Counted from the first letter of the stretch, positions 1 to 6,375 are shown. The stretch: 7,196 bases of DNA from Ferruginibacter sp. (GCA_025362765.1 JANYFI010000289.1:1-7196); one strand, 5' to 3'. A program made the numbers and translations. The notes: generated from the sequence alone by a model not told the origin.

Positions 1-90
1 ATTGTCGCTGTGTTCATACTGGCGTGGGCGGTGAGGACACCGCCCACGGCTGATCGCCCTGGCTGGTGTCCTCGCCAGCCAGCGACAATT
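1..90. repeat. REP/BIME-like double-hairpin intergenic element (may continue left of window)
   Basis: Two strong hairpins lie side by side. The first pairs 23-33 with 38-48 (11 bp, loop AGGA at 34-37). The second pairs 59-68 with 73-82 (10 bp including one G·T, loop TCCT at 69-72). The second, read on the other strand, has nearly the same core as the first (GGYGAGGACACC), so the unit is two similar hairpins in opposite orientation, as in BIMEs. An outer inverted repeat, ATTGTCGCTG at 1-10 and CAGCGACAAT at 80-89, encloses both and overlaps the second stem by 3 nt. It is more GC-rich than its surroundings and lies just past the stop of the minus-strand acetyltransferase, so it could also act as that gene's terminator. 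The left boundary is the window edge. Confidence 0.7.
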
Positions 91-102
91 TTAAATGCAC
101 CC

Positions 103-570
103 CTACAATCTTACTGCACAATTCACCCAACCATCATCAAATTTTACGTTGTCTAATTTTTTATAAAAATTAATGGCTGGTTCATTCCAGTCCAATACCT
201 GCCAGGAAATGCCGACATATTTTTTTGCCTTTGCTTCAATGAACAGTTCATCAAACAACAATTTTCCAACGCCCATGCCGCGTAGGTTTTCCGTTACCAG
301 CAAATCTTCCAGGTACATGGTTTCCCCTTTCCAAGTGGAATAGCGGGTATAATACAGGGCCAGCGCCTGCACTGTGGCAAGGCCGTTTTCATCCGTTTGC
401 TCGGCCACAAAAGCCGTCCATACCGGGGTTTCGCCAAAGCCGGCATTTATAAAATGGTCAAGGGTTACCGTTACTTCTTCCGGCGCTTTTTCATATACCG
501 CCAGTTCATAAATCAGTTCCATAATGCGGGCGCAGTCTTGTTTAACCGCTTTTCTAATAACAATAGGCAT
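103..570 (-). CDS. GNAT N-acetyltransferase, SSAT/PaiA-like (polyamine or thialysine type)
   Basis: A 155-aa single-domain GNAT enzyme that should transfer acetyl from acetyl-CoA to a primary amine in the cytosol. Visible marks: N-terminal strand and helix IRKAVKQDCARIMELIYELA (5-24); YSTWKG at 77-82; YLEDLLV at 86-92; acetyl-CoA pyrophosphate loop RGMGVG at 97-102; and VLDWNEPAINFY at 125-136. The YSTWKG and WNEP-INFY blocks are hallmarks of the spermidine/spermine N1-acetyltransferase and thialysine acetyltransferase family, where the Tyr equivalent to Y136 is the general acid. Length is close to the family norm of about 160-170 aa. ATG start (complement of 568-570), TAG stop. It is transcribed divergently from thyA across a 106-nt gap and ends beside the REP-like element. 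The family call is secure. The substrate (polyamine, thialysine or another small amine) is not determined. Confidence 0.9.
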   Translation of the reverse strand: MPIVIRKAVKQDCARIMELIYELAVYEKAPEEVTVTLDHFINAGFGETPVWTAFVAEQTDENGLATVQALALYYTRYSTWKGETMYLEDLLVTENLRGMGVGKLLFDELFIEAKAKKYVGISWQVLDWNEPAINFYKKLDNVKFDDGWVNCAVRL

Positions 571-642
571 ATAATAGCAGGTGTTTTTTCAAAATTCGCA
601 CAAACCTTGCATATTGTGGGAATAAAATAAGCGACGTGTTTT

Positions 643-672
643 TTTGCTTTTAGAACAGACCGCTTAACTTGC
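643..672 (+). promoter_or_regulatory. Candidate thyA promoter (Bacteroidota type)
   Basis: TTTG at 643-646 is followed after 18 nt by TAACTTGC at 665-672, an imperfect match to the TAnnTTTG -7 box used by the primary sigma factor of Bacteroidota. The thyA ATG begins only 4 nt after this box, so transcription would start at or next to the start codon, giving a leaderless or nearly leaderless mRNA. The -7 match is imperfect, so this is tentative. Confidence 0.4.
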
Positions 673-676
673 ACCC

Positions 677-1471
677 ATGCAGCAATATCTTGAGCTTTTA
701 AAGCATATTAAAGAAACCGGTACAGATAAAAGCGATCGTACAGGAACAGGTACCCGCAGTGTGTTTGGCTACCAGATGCGTTTTGATTTAAGCAAGGGGT
801 TTCCGTTGGTAACTACCAAAAAATGCCACCTGAAAAGCATTATTTATGAACTGTTATGGTTTTTGCAGGGCGATACCAATATTGAGTATTTAAAACAACA
901 CAATGTAAAAATCTGGGACGAATGGGCGGATGAAAATGGCGATCTCGGGCCGGTATATGGCAAGCAATGGCGCAGCTGGCAGGGTGCTGATGGAGTAGAA
1001 GTGGACCAGGTAAAAGACCTCATTCGCCAGATAAAAACAAACCCCGATAGCCGCCGGATGATCATTAGTGCCTGGAATGTGGCCGACTTACCAAAAATGA
1101 AATTGATGCCTTGTCATTGTTTATTTCAATTTTATGTAGCGAATGGCAAGTTGAGTTGCCAACTTTACCAACGCTCTGCGGATGTGTTTTTGGGTGTGCC
1201 ATTCAATATCGCCTCATATGCATTATTAACGATGATGATTGCGCAGGTCTGTGGACTTGAACCTGGCGAGTTTGTTCATTCCTTTGGCGATGTTCATTTG
1301 TACAACAATCATTTTGAGCAGGCGGATCTACAATTGAGCAGAAGACCCTTTCCATTGCCACAAATGAAAATAAATACAGCGGTAAAAGATATTTTTTCTT
1401 TTACATTTGAAGATTTTGAATTACTGAATTACCAAAGCCATCCTGCCATCAAAGCGCCGATAGCAGTATAA
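677..1471 (+). CDS. thyA: Thymidylate synthase
   Basis: Converts dUMP and 5,10-methylene-THF to dTMP and dihydrofolate. The protein is 264 aa, the same length as E. coli ThyA, and key residues fall at the same numbers: R21 in the DRTGTGT loop, E58 and W80, Y94 in [10 protein letters not shown]126/R127 from the partner subunit, catalytic C146 in MPCHC, R166 in [10 protein letters not shown]169 and N177 for dUMP recognition, and H207/Y209 in DVHLY. The C-terminus IKAPIAV is the closing tail. The usual QRSCD is QRSAD here; that Cys is not catalytic. ATG at 677; no Shine-Dalgarno, normal for this phylum. folA follows 111 nt downstream, the classic pairing in which DHFR recycles the dihydrofolate made here. 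Complete, with nothing broken. Confidence 0.98.
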   Translation: MQQYLELLKHIKETGTDKSDRTGTGTRSVFGYQMRFDLSKGFPLVTTKKCHLKSIIYELLWFLQGDTNIEYLKQHNVKIWDEWADENGDLGPVYGKQWRSWQGADGVEVDQVKDLIRQIKTNPDSRRMIISAWNVADLPKMKLMPCHCLFQFYVANGKLSCQLYQRSADVFLGVPFNIASYALLTMMIAQVCGLEPGEFVHSFGDVHLYNNHFEQADLQLSRRPFPLPQMKINTAVKDIFSFTFEDFELLNYQSHPAIKAPIAV

Positions 1472-1477
1472 AAGCCC

Positions 1478-1505
1478 GGATCCCTACCTCCAAGGGGGGA
1501 TTTTT
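1478..1505 (+). terminator. Probable thyA terminator, formed by a C/G-run repeat copy
   Basis: Seven nucleotides after the thyA stop, ATCCC (1480-1484) can pair with GGGAT (1497-1501), immediately followed by TTTT (1502-1505). This is a short intrinsic-terminator shape. The stem is brief and the loop long (12 nt). The same bases form one copy of the C/G-run repeat whose inverted partner lies at 1613-1640. Confidence 0.45.
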
Positions 1506-1640
1506 GAGTCTGGCATTTTGTAACACAAAGCTTTTTATTGAAGTCTCATGATGCCTGTACATGAAATTTATACCATCGAATTATGAAAGAAAACATCAAT
1601 AATGTAAATTCTAAAAATCCCCCCCTGGGGGGTGGGGGGG
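1488..1640. repeat. Inverted pair of C/G-run intergenic repeats flanking the thyA-folA junction
   Basis: GGGGGGATTTTT at 1494-1505 is the exact reverse complement of AAAAATCCCCCC at 1613-1624, with 107 nt between the arms. The similarity continues outward: the left copy read in reverse gives CCTTGGAGGTAGGG and the right copy reads CCCTGGGGGGTGGGG. The right copy also folds on itself (C7-T-G6 at 1619-1632). Intergenic repeats of this C-run/G-run style are common in Bacteroidota. The right copy lies inside the folA reading frame. Confidence 0.7.
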
Positions 1641-2137
1641 CTGCGATTGCCATGATTGTCGCCGCATCCGAAAATAATGCCATCGGCAAAGACAATCAGT
1701 TGCTCTGGCACTTGCCCAACGACCTGAAATTTTTTAAAAATACTACCTGGGGTTTCCCCGTAATCATGGGGCGAAAATCGTTTGAAGCGGTGGGTAAACC
1801 ATTGCCTGGCAGAACCAATATTGTAGTCACTTCCCGGCCACACTGGAAGGCCACAGATACCATTACGGTGGCATCTATTGAAGAAGGCATTCAAAAAGCC
1901 ATTGCGGCAACCAACAGCAAGGTTATCTTTATCACCGGGGGCGGAGAAATTTATAAACAATCAATGGATATTGCCGATACCATATACATGACAAGGGTGC
2001 ATGCCACATTGGATGGCGATACTTTTTTTCCGGAAATAGATGAAAGCAAATGGCAGCTAACCAGTAACCAGGATTTTACCGCAGATGAAAAGCATGCCTA
2101 CGCTTATAGCTTTCAAATATGGAAGAGAAAGGCCTAA
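1583..2137 (+). CDS. folA: Dihydrofolate reductase with a repeat-derived N-terminal extension
   Basis: Reduces dihydrofolate to THF with NADPH, regenerating the cofactor consumed by ThyA. The DHFR fold is clear: IGKDNQLLWHLPNDL (34-48, with D47 equal to E. coli D27), GRKSFEAVGKPLPGR (63-77), the VVTSRPHW segment (81-88), GGGEIYKQ (119-126, NADPH loop) and the C-terminal strand. Aligned with E. coli DHFR, G35 equals G15, so the family start codon corresponds to A21. Residues 1-20 (MKENINNVNSKNPPLGGGGA) are therefore extra, and residues 10-20 are encoded by the C/G-run repeat. An internal ATG at 1652 (M24) would give 161 aa but would drop three residues of the first beta strand. The 1583 start keeps the strand whole and forms an ATGA overlap with a 12-codon upstream ORF. 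The product call is secure; the start is not. Confidence 0.95.
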   Translation: MKENINNVNSKNPPLGGGGAAIAMIVAASENNAIGKDNQLLWHLPNDLKFFKNTTWGFPVIMGRKSFEAVGKPLPGRTNIVVTSRPHWKATDTITVASIEEGIQKAIAATNSKVIFITGGGEIYKQSMDIADTIYMTRVHATLDGDTFFPEIDESKWQLTSNQDFTADEKHAYAYSFQIWKRKA

Positions 2138-2185
2138 AGCTGAAAGCATAAAGCTAAAGGCACTTATAACTTATAACTCATAACT
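2127..2185. repeat. Short tandem A/T-rich microrepeats after folA
   Basis: Just before and after the folA stop, the sequence has repeated AAAGC(T/A) units (2136-2158), followed by three TTATAACT/CATAACT units (2164-2184). These look like simple slippage-type intergenic repeats. They run directly into the candidate -7 box and start of the methyltransferase gene. No function is evident. Confidence 0.45.
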
Positions 2186-2192
2186 AAATTTG
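2185..2192 (+). promoter_or_regulatory. Perfect TAnnTTTG box overlapping the methyltransferase start
   Basis: TAAATTTG matches the Bacteroidota -7 consensus exactly, but its last three bases are the TTG that begins the reading frame. If it is the active promoter, the mRNA would start inside the coding region, so either the box is fortuitous or the start is not this TTG. No convincing TTTG -33 box was found at the right distance. Confidence 0.3.
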
Positions 2193-2987
2193 TATTCCCA
2201 CTTTCAGTTAGCTAAAAAATACCTGCGTTATTATTGCACTGCTTCCAATGGAAAGGGCCATGGCATTCACTCTCCGTTTGTATTTACATTTATTACACAG
2301 GTGTTGAATGATAAAAAAAAATATGCCTGTTATGAAAATATTGAGCAAATAAGAAAGCAATTATTGCGGGATGACACCATTATTGAAGTGGAAGATTTTG
2401 GTGCCGGATCAGGTAAGATTAAATCCATTCACCGGAAAGTAAAAGCCATTGCCGCTTCTTCTTTAAAGCAACCAAAATACGCACGATTGCTTTTTAGAGT
2501 GGTGCAGTATTACCAGCCGAAACTGGTACTGGAACTGGGTACTTCTTTTGGCATTACCACCGCTTATCTCGCCAGCGGAAATACTGCCGCACAAATATAT
2601 ACCTGCGAAGGCGCAACACAGATAGCAGCCATTGCAAAGCGTAATTTTGAACAACTGTCCATTAAAAACACCTCGTTGATTACAGGTGATTTTGCTATGA
2701 CATTGCCATCCCTGTTACAAACAACAGGCCTCATCAATTTTGCATTTATTGATGGCAACCACCGGAAAGCGCCCACGCTGCAATACTTTCTGCAGTTGAT
2801 GGCCCATGGAAATGAAAACACCATTTTAGTGTTTGATGATATTCACTGGAGCGCAGGAATGGAAGAAGCATGGGCTGAAATTCAGCAACACCCGGCAGTT
2901 ACCCTAACCATCGACCTGTTTTTTATTGGCATCGTATGCATTGATAAAGGCATAAAAATAAAACAACACTTCACCATAAAATATTAA
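2190..2987 (+). CDS. Class I SAM-dependent methyltransferase (O-methyltransferase-like), substrate unknown
   Basis: A 265-aa Rossmann-fold methyltransferase. SAM-binding motif I is VLELGTSFGITT at 113-124, the acidic end of strand 2 is E140 (YTCE), motif IV is FAFIDGNH at 184-191, and a further acidic pair is VFDDIHW at 214-220. These match the Methyltransf_24/O-methyltransferase group. The N-terminal segment GKGHGIHSPFVF (21-32) and the DFGAGSG stretch (69-75) are features I associate with a Bacteroidota-specific branch. No signal peptide or membrane segment, so cytosolic. The only start that keeps GKGHGIHSPFVF is TTG at 2190: an in-frame TAA lies at 2181 and the next in-frame Met is residue 170. 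It lies 52 nt after folA but has no obvious functional link to it. The substrate cannot be inferred. Confidence 0.85.
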   Translation: MYSHFQLAKKYLRYYCTASNGKGHGIHSPFVFTFITQVLNDKKKYACYENIEQIRKQLLRDDTIIEVEDFGAGSGKIKSIHRKVKAIAASSLKQPKYARLLFRVVQYYQPKLVLELGTSFGITTAYLASGNTAAQIYTCEGATQIAAIAKRNFEQLSIKNTSLITGDFAMTLPSLLQTTGLINFAFIDGNHRKAPTLQYFLQLMAHGNENTILVFDDIHWSAGMEEAWAEIQQHPAVTLTIDLFFIGIVCIDKGIKIKQHFTIKY

Positions 2988-2992
2988 TGGCA

Positions 2993-3036
2993 GTTGATCG
3001 TTTTTACTGTTATACAAATTTATTTAAACGGTCAAC
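2993..3036. repeat. Inverted repeat after the methyltransferase gene
   Basis: GTTGATCGTTT (2993-3003) pairs with AAACGGTCAAC (3026-3036) over 11 bp with one G·T, around a 22-nt A/T-rich loop. It begins 6 nt after the methyltransferase stop. No T-run follows, so it is either a non-canonical terminator or a protein-binding palindrome upstream of the pnt genes. Confidence 0.4.
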
Positions 3037-3102
3037 GCTATCCCCATGATACACATCCTACACTGGCCAAATAGGGGTAACAAACGCCTGCCTTTTTTTC
3101 CT

Positions 3103-3110
3103 TACCTTTA
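3103..3110 (+). promoter_or_regulatory. Candidate -7 box for pntAA
   Basis: TACCTTTA differs from TAnnTTTG only in its last base and ends 17 nt before the pntAA ATG. No clear TTTG lies about 20 nt upstream. It is the best candidate for pnt transcription in the 140-nt gap, but weak. Confidence 0.3.
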
Positions 3111-3127
3111 ATTAATTATTTCCACTT

Positions 3128-4252
3128 ATGATCATTGGCGTTTTAAAAGAATCTTTTCCAGAAACCAGAGTCTCCCTTCTTCCCGAACATGTAGCTTTAT
3201 TGCAAAAAAATAAGGTGAAAGTGATGATTGAAAACAATGCCGGCGCTTCGGCCTTTGCCAACAACGACAAATATATAACCGCCGGTGCCACTCTTGCTGA
3301 ACGGGAGGAAGTATTAAAAACTGCCACAGTTATTTTATCCATCAATAATTTTTCCCCACACGATATCGCACTCATCCCCGAAAAAGCCATTCTGTTAGGC
3401 GTGTACCAGCCTTTGTTTAATTACCAGTTGGTAAACGACTGGACTGTAAAAGGGTTGACCGTTTTTAGTATGGATATGTTGCCCCGCACTACCCGTGCAC
3501 AAAGCATGGATGTATTGAGCAGCCAGGCCAATATCGCAGGGTATAAAGCGGTACTCACCGCCGCCAATTTGTTTCCGCGGTATTTTCCCATGTTTATGAC
3601 GGCGGCAGGCAGTATACCTCCTGCTAAAATGCTGATACTTGGCGCAGGCGTAGCAGGCTTGCAGGCCATTGCTACCAGTAAAAGACTGGGTGCCGTAGTG
3701 GAAGTATTTGATACCAGGCCGGCGGTAAAAGAAGAAGTAATGAGCCTGGGAGGAAAGTTTATAGAAGTAGAAGGCGCGGCAGATGCCAGCAAGGCGGGCG
3801 GGTATGCGGTTGAACAAACGGCCGATTTCCAGGAGCGCCAAAAAGCAAAAATCGCGGAGAGTGTCGCCAAGGCGGACATCATTATCACCACGGCGCAAAT
3901 TCCCGGTAAACCGGCACCGGTGCTGATTACAACGCCGATGATTGCCGCCATGAAAAACGGATCTATAATCATTGACCTGGCTGCGGCCACAGGAGGCAAT
4001 ACCGCATTGACGAAAAATAATGAAACGGTAATTTACCAGGGCGTACACATTCTGGGTAATTCAGCATTGGCGGCAACCATGCCGTCAGACGCCAGTAAAT
4101 TGTATGGTAAAAACATCGTAAACTTTTTACAACTGATCATTGATAAAGACGGTCAGCTTAATTTAAATTTCCAGGATGATCTTGTAAAAGGCACCTGTAT
4201 CGCACATGATAAAGCCATCACCAGCGACCGGGTAAAAGCGCTAGTTTTATAG
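3128..4252 (+). CDS. pntAA: NAD(P) transhydrogenase subunit alpha part 1 (NAD(H)-binding domain I)
   Basis: Soluble NAD(H)-binding subunit (dI) of the proton-translocating transhydrogenase. It sits on the cytoplasmic face and passes hydride from NADH to NADP+. It is 374 aa, normal for the split form. It opens with MIIGVLKESFPETRVSL, typical of the AlaDH/PntA family. The invariant RQDS loop is R120, Q125, D128 and S131 within RTTRAQSMDVLSSQ. The Rossmann glycine motif GAGVAG is at 172-177, followed by the strand-2 acid in VEVFDTRP (191-198). ITTAQIPGKPAP (253-264) and IIDLAAATGGN (281-291) are further family blocks. There is no membrane segment, which fits the PntAA/PntAB split in which E. coli PntA is divided into two genes. 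pntAB follows after 52 nt. ATG start, TAG stop, intact. Confidence 0.97.
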   Translation: MIIGVLKESFPETRVSLLPEHVALLQKNKVKVMIENNAGASAFANNDKYITAGATLAEREEVLKTATVILSINNFSPHDIALIPEKAILLGVYQPLFNYQLVNDWTVKGLTVFSMDMLPRTTRAQSMDVLSSQANIAGYKAVLTAANLFPRYFPMFMTAAGSIPPAKMLILGAGVAGLQAIATSKRLGAVVEVFDTRPAVKEEVMSLGGKFIEVEGAADASKAGGYAVEQTADFQERQKAKIAESVAKADIIITTAQIPGKPAPVLITTPMIAAMKNGSIIIDLAAATGGNTALTKNNETVIYQGVHILGNSALAATMPSDASKLYGKNIVNFLQLIIDKDGQLNLNFQDDLVKGTCIAHDKAITSDRVKALVL

Positions 4253-4304
4253 GCTTTCTTTTTTAAAATTTATTCTTACTACACCAATCACCAACGTTGT
4301 AATT

Positions 4305-4613
4305 ATGGAAAGCATCTTACAGTTTATTTCTACCAATCAGCAGATTATTTACATTGTTATTTTAATGATTTTTGTGGGCATAGAAGTAATAGGCCGTGTA
4401 CCCAGTGTATTGCATACGCCGCTCATGAGCGGTGCCAATGCCATTCATGGAGTGGTAGTAATCGGCGCCATTATCGTGATGGGCAAAGCTGCTACCGATA
4501 ATTATACCGCCCTCATTTTAGGATTTTTAGCCGTAGTGCTGGGAACGATTAATGTAGTAGGCGGTTTTGTAGTAACAGACAGAATGCTGGAGATGTTTAA
4601 GAAGAAAAAATAA
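4305..4613 (+). CDS. pntAB: NAD(P) transhydrogenase subunit alpha part 2 (membrane domain II segment)
   Basis: A 102-aa inner-membrane subunit corresponding to the C-terminal membrane part of E. coli PntA. Three hydrophobic helices lie at about 14-30, 43-60 and 68-90, and the tail is lysine-rich (KKKK). The signature LHTPLMSGANAIHG (36-49) links helices 1 and 2. His48 sits in AIHG where E. coli has AISG; in forms lacking the PntB histidine this residue may serve in proton transfer. The length fits stand-alone PntAB proteins (about 100 aa). It follows pntAA closely, but pntB is 232 nt away across a repeat element, an unusually wide gap for partners in one complex. Confidence 0.95.
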   Translation: MESILQFISTNQQIIYIVILMIFVGIEVIGRVPSVLHTPLMSGANAIHGVVVIGAIIVMGKAATDNYTALILGFLAVVLGTINVVGGFVVTDRMLEMFKKKK

Positions 4614-4617
4614 AGAT

Positions 4618-4828
4618 CCATTACACGGATGTAAAATGGATTACACTAATTGAAAAATAGATTACACTAATTGAGTACAGGATTACGCTAATTATCAATT
4701 TACAAAGTATACAAATTGCAAACATAGTAGTCTGAAGAAAATTACTATTATTGAGATACCTCCGGTTTACAATCAAAACCTGTTAACTATAATCTCTAAT
4801 CAGTGTAATTAGAAAAAATTAGTGCAAT
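4618..4828. repeat. Symmetric repeat element between pntAB and pntB (three to four direct copies, two inverted)
   Basis: GATTACACTAATTGA occurs at 4639-4653 and again at 4660-4674, with a near copy (GATTACGCTAATTAT) at 4681-4695: a strict 21-bp period. A degenerate fourth copy (ATTACAC) is at 4620. At the other end, AATCAGTGTAAT (4798-4809) and AATTAGTGCAAT (4817-4828) are inverted copies, each 11 of 12 matches. The result is a roughly 190-bp unit with two-site inverted ends around about 100 bp of unrelated sequence. The middle contains a palindrome, CAATTT (4696-4701) with AAATTG (4713-4718). No ORF lies inside. It could be a small non-autonomous element with multiple transposase-binding sites, or an operator array controlling pntB. 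The stretch holds nothing else recognisable. Confidence 0.65.
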
Positions 4829-4845
4829 AATAAAAATAATTGAAA

Positions 4846-6270
4846 ATGGGATTACAGTTACTTACCGTTTGCTACCTCGTTGGCTCAGTTACCTTCATCC
4901 TGGGGCTTAAAATGTTGTCGAATCCTGCTACTGCACGCAGGGGTAATTTAGTAGCTGCTGCGGGTATGATCATCGCCGTGCTGGGAACTATCTTTTTATA
5001 CCACAATGCGGAGACCGGTGAATCACTGCACAATTACGGATGGATTTTTGGCGGTCTGTTAATCGGAGGTATCATCGGCACTATGGCCGCAAAAAAAGTA
5101 AAAATGACGGCCATGCCGGAGATGGTGAGTTTGTTTAATGGCATGGGTGGCGCCTGTGCCGCATTGATTTCTTTGGTTGAATTTAATCATTTGTCAGCCG
5201 AACTTGCAGCGGGAACTACTGAGTCGTCATCTGTGCAATCCACTGTGCTGATCATCGTGTTGGGATTGATTATTGGTTCCGTTTCGTTTGCAGGCAGCAT
5301 CATTGCCTGGGGCAAATTAAATGGCCGTGTAAAAGATTACAGCTTTAAAGGGCAAAATATTTTAAACCTTATTTTTCTGGCAATCGCCATTGGCGCTGCG
5401 GTATATTTAGTCATCAATCCGGCGCATCAAATGGTATTGTACATCATCCTTGTTTTGTCGCTTTTGTATGGCGTGCTGTTCGTGATGCCCATTGGTGGGG
5501 CTGATATGCCCGTAGTAATTTCTTTACTCAACTCATTTACTGGTGTAGCCGCCGCCTGTGGTGGTTTTTTATACGACAATAAAGTGATGCTAACCGGTGG
5601 TATTTTAGTGGGTGCTGCGGGTACATTATTAACCATCCTCATGTGCAAGGCAATGAACCGTTCCCTCACCAACGTACTGGTAGGTTCCTTTGGCGGCAGC
5701 CATAAAAACGGAGATGCGGCAGCCGCCAAAGCGCAGGGCGCTTACAAAGAAATAAGTGTTACAGATGCGGCCATGGTGATGAGCTATGCCAACAGGGTAA
5801 TGATAGTACCCGGCTACGGACTGGCAGTGGCGCAGGCGCAACATATTTGTCATGAACTTGAAAAAATACTGGAAGAAAAAGGCGTAGAAGTAAAATATGC
5901 CATTCACCCGGTGGCAGGCCGTATGCCCGGCCACATGAATGTATTGCTGGCGGAAGCCGACGTGAGTTATGATAAACTGCTGGAAATGGAAGCCGCCAAC
6001 GATGAGTTTAAAACAACGGATGCAGTGCTGATACTCGGTGCCAATGATGTGGTAAACCCGGCGGCGAAAAATGATCCCGACTCACCGATTTATGGTATGC
6101 CGATACTGGAAGTAGAACAGGCTAAAACGGTGATTGTAAACAAACGCAGTATGAAACCTGGTTATGCTGGTATCGAAAATGATCTCTTCTTTCAACCTAA
6201 AACGGCCATGCTGTTTGGTGATGCAAAAAAAGTGTTGCAGGATCTTTGTGCCGAAATAAAGGCGGTTTAA
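4846..6270 (+). CDS. pntB: NAD(P) transhydrogenase subunit beta (membrane domain II and NADP(H) domain III)
   Basis: Couples inward proton flow to NADPH formation. It is 474 aa from ATG 4846; a TTG two codons upstream is in frame, but ATG gives the expected PntB N-terminus. About nine membrane helices occupy residues 1-270. MPEMVSLFNGMGG (90-102) places Asn98 where E. coli PntB has His91. GGADMPV (217-223) carries D220, equal to the essential E. coli D213. The C-terminal NADP(H) domain shows VPGYGLAVAQAQ (321-332), HPVAGRMPGHMNVLLAEA (354-371), GANDVVNPAA (398-407) and KRSMKPGYAG (433-442), whose Lys-Arg contact the NADP 2'-phosphate in the family. All core motifs are present, so it should be active. 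It is the last gene of the pnt set; a terminator-like hairpin follows the stop. Confidence 0.97.
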   Translation: MGLQLLTVCYLVGSVTFILGLKMLSNPATARRGNLVAAAGMIIAVLGTIFLYHNAETGESLHNYGWIFGGLLIGGIIGTMAAKKVKMTAMPEMVSLFNGMGGACAALISLVEFNHLSAELAAGTTESSSVQSTVLIIVLGLIIGSVSFAGSIIAWGKLNGRVKDYSFKGQNILNLIFLAIAIGAAVYLVINPAHQMVLYIILVLSLLYGVLFVMPIGGADMPVVISLLNSFTGVAAACGGFLYDNKVMLTGGILVGAAGTLLTILMCKAMNRSLTNVLVGSFGGSHKNGDAAAAKAQGAYKEISVTDAAMVMSYANRVMIVPGYGLAVAQAQHICHELEKILEEKGVEVKYAIHPVAGRMPGHMNVLLAEADVSYDKLLEMEAANDEFKTTDAVLILGANDVVNPAAKNDPDSPIYGMPILEVEQAKTVIVNKRSMKPGYAGIENDLFFQPKTAMLFGDAKKVLQDLCAEIKAV

Positions 6271-6275
6271 CGGCC

Positions 6276-6308
6276 AGGGGTTAAACAAACCCTTATAAAA
6301 AGCTTTTT
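6276..6308 (+). terminator. Probable terminator of the pnt genes
   Basis: AGGGGTT (6276-6282) pairs with AACCCTT (6288-6294) around AAACA, with one G·T. It is followed by AAAAAGC and a T6 run (6304-6309 region), which can itself fold back. It starts 5 nt after the pntB stop and separates the pnt genes from the CBS gene. Confidence 0.6.
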
Positions 6309-6361
6309 TCTTACAACGGAATCCCGTAATTTACATACAGCATCTTAACCTTTCACCTCCT

Positions 6362-6369
6362 TAAATTTG
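6362..6369 (+). promoter_or_regulatory. TAnnTTTG -7 box of the CBS-domain gene
   Basis: TAAATTTG is an exact match to the Bacteroidota -7 consensus and ends 6 nt before the ATG at 6376. Transcription would begin at or next to the start codon. A clear -33 TTTG was not found. The box also shows that the in-frame TTG at 6367 is unlikely to be a start codon. Confidence 0.5.
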
Positions 6370-6375
6370 ATTGCC

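Noticed and set aside
397..630. Plus-strand 77-aa ORF opposite the acetyltransferase
   Set aside because: Antisense shadow of the GNAT gene with no recognisable motif.
1568..1960. Minus-strand 130-aa ORF opposite folA
   Set aside because: Shadow of a clear DHFR coding region.
3395..4048. Long minus-strand ORF (217 aa) and a second minus ORF (3421-3999)
   Set aside because: Both lie fully inside pntAA, whose motifs are unmistakable; the translated proteins show no recognisable domain.
4840..4845. TTG 4840 as start of pntB
   Set aside because: ATG 4846 two codons later is a better start and gives the usual PntB N-terminus.
6367..6375. TTG 6367 as start of the CBS protein
   Set aside because: It falls within the TAAATTTG box, and the ATG at 6376 gives the natural N-terminus.
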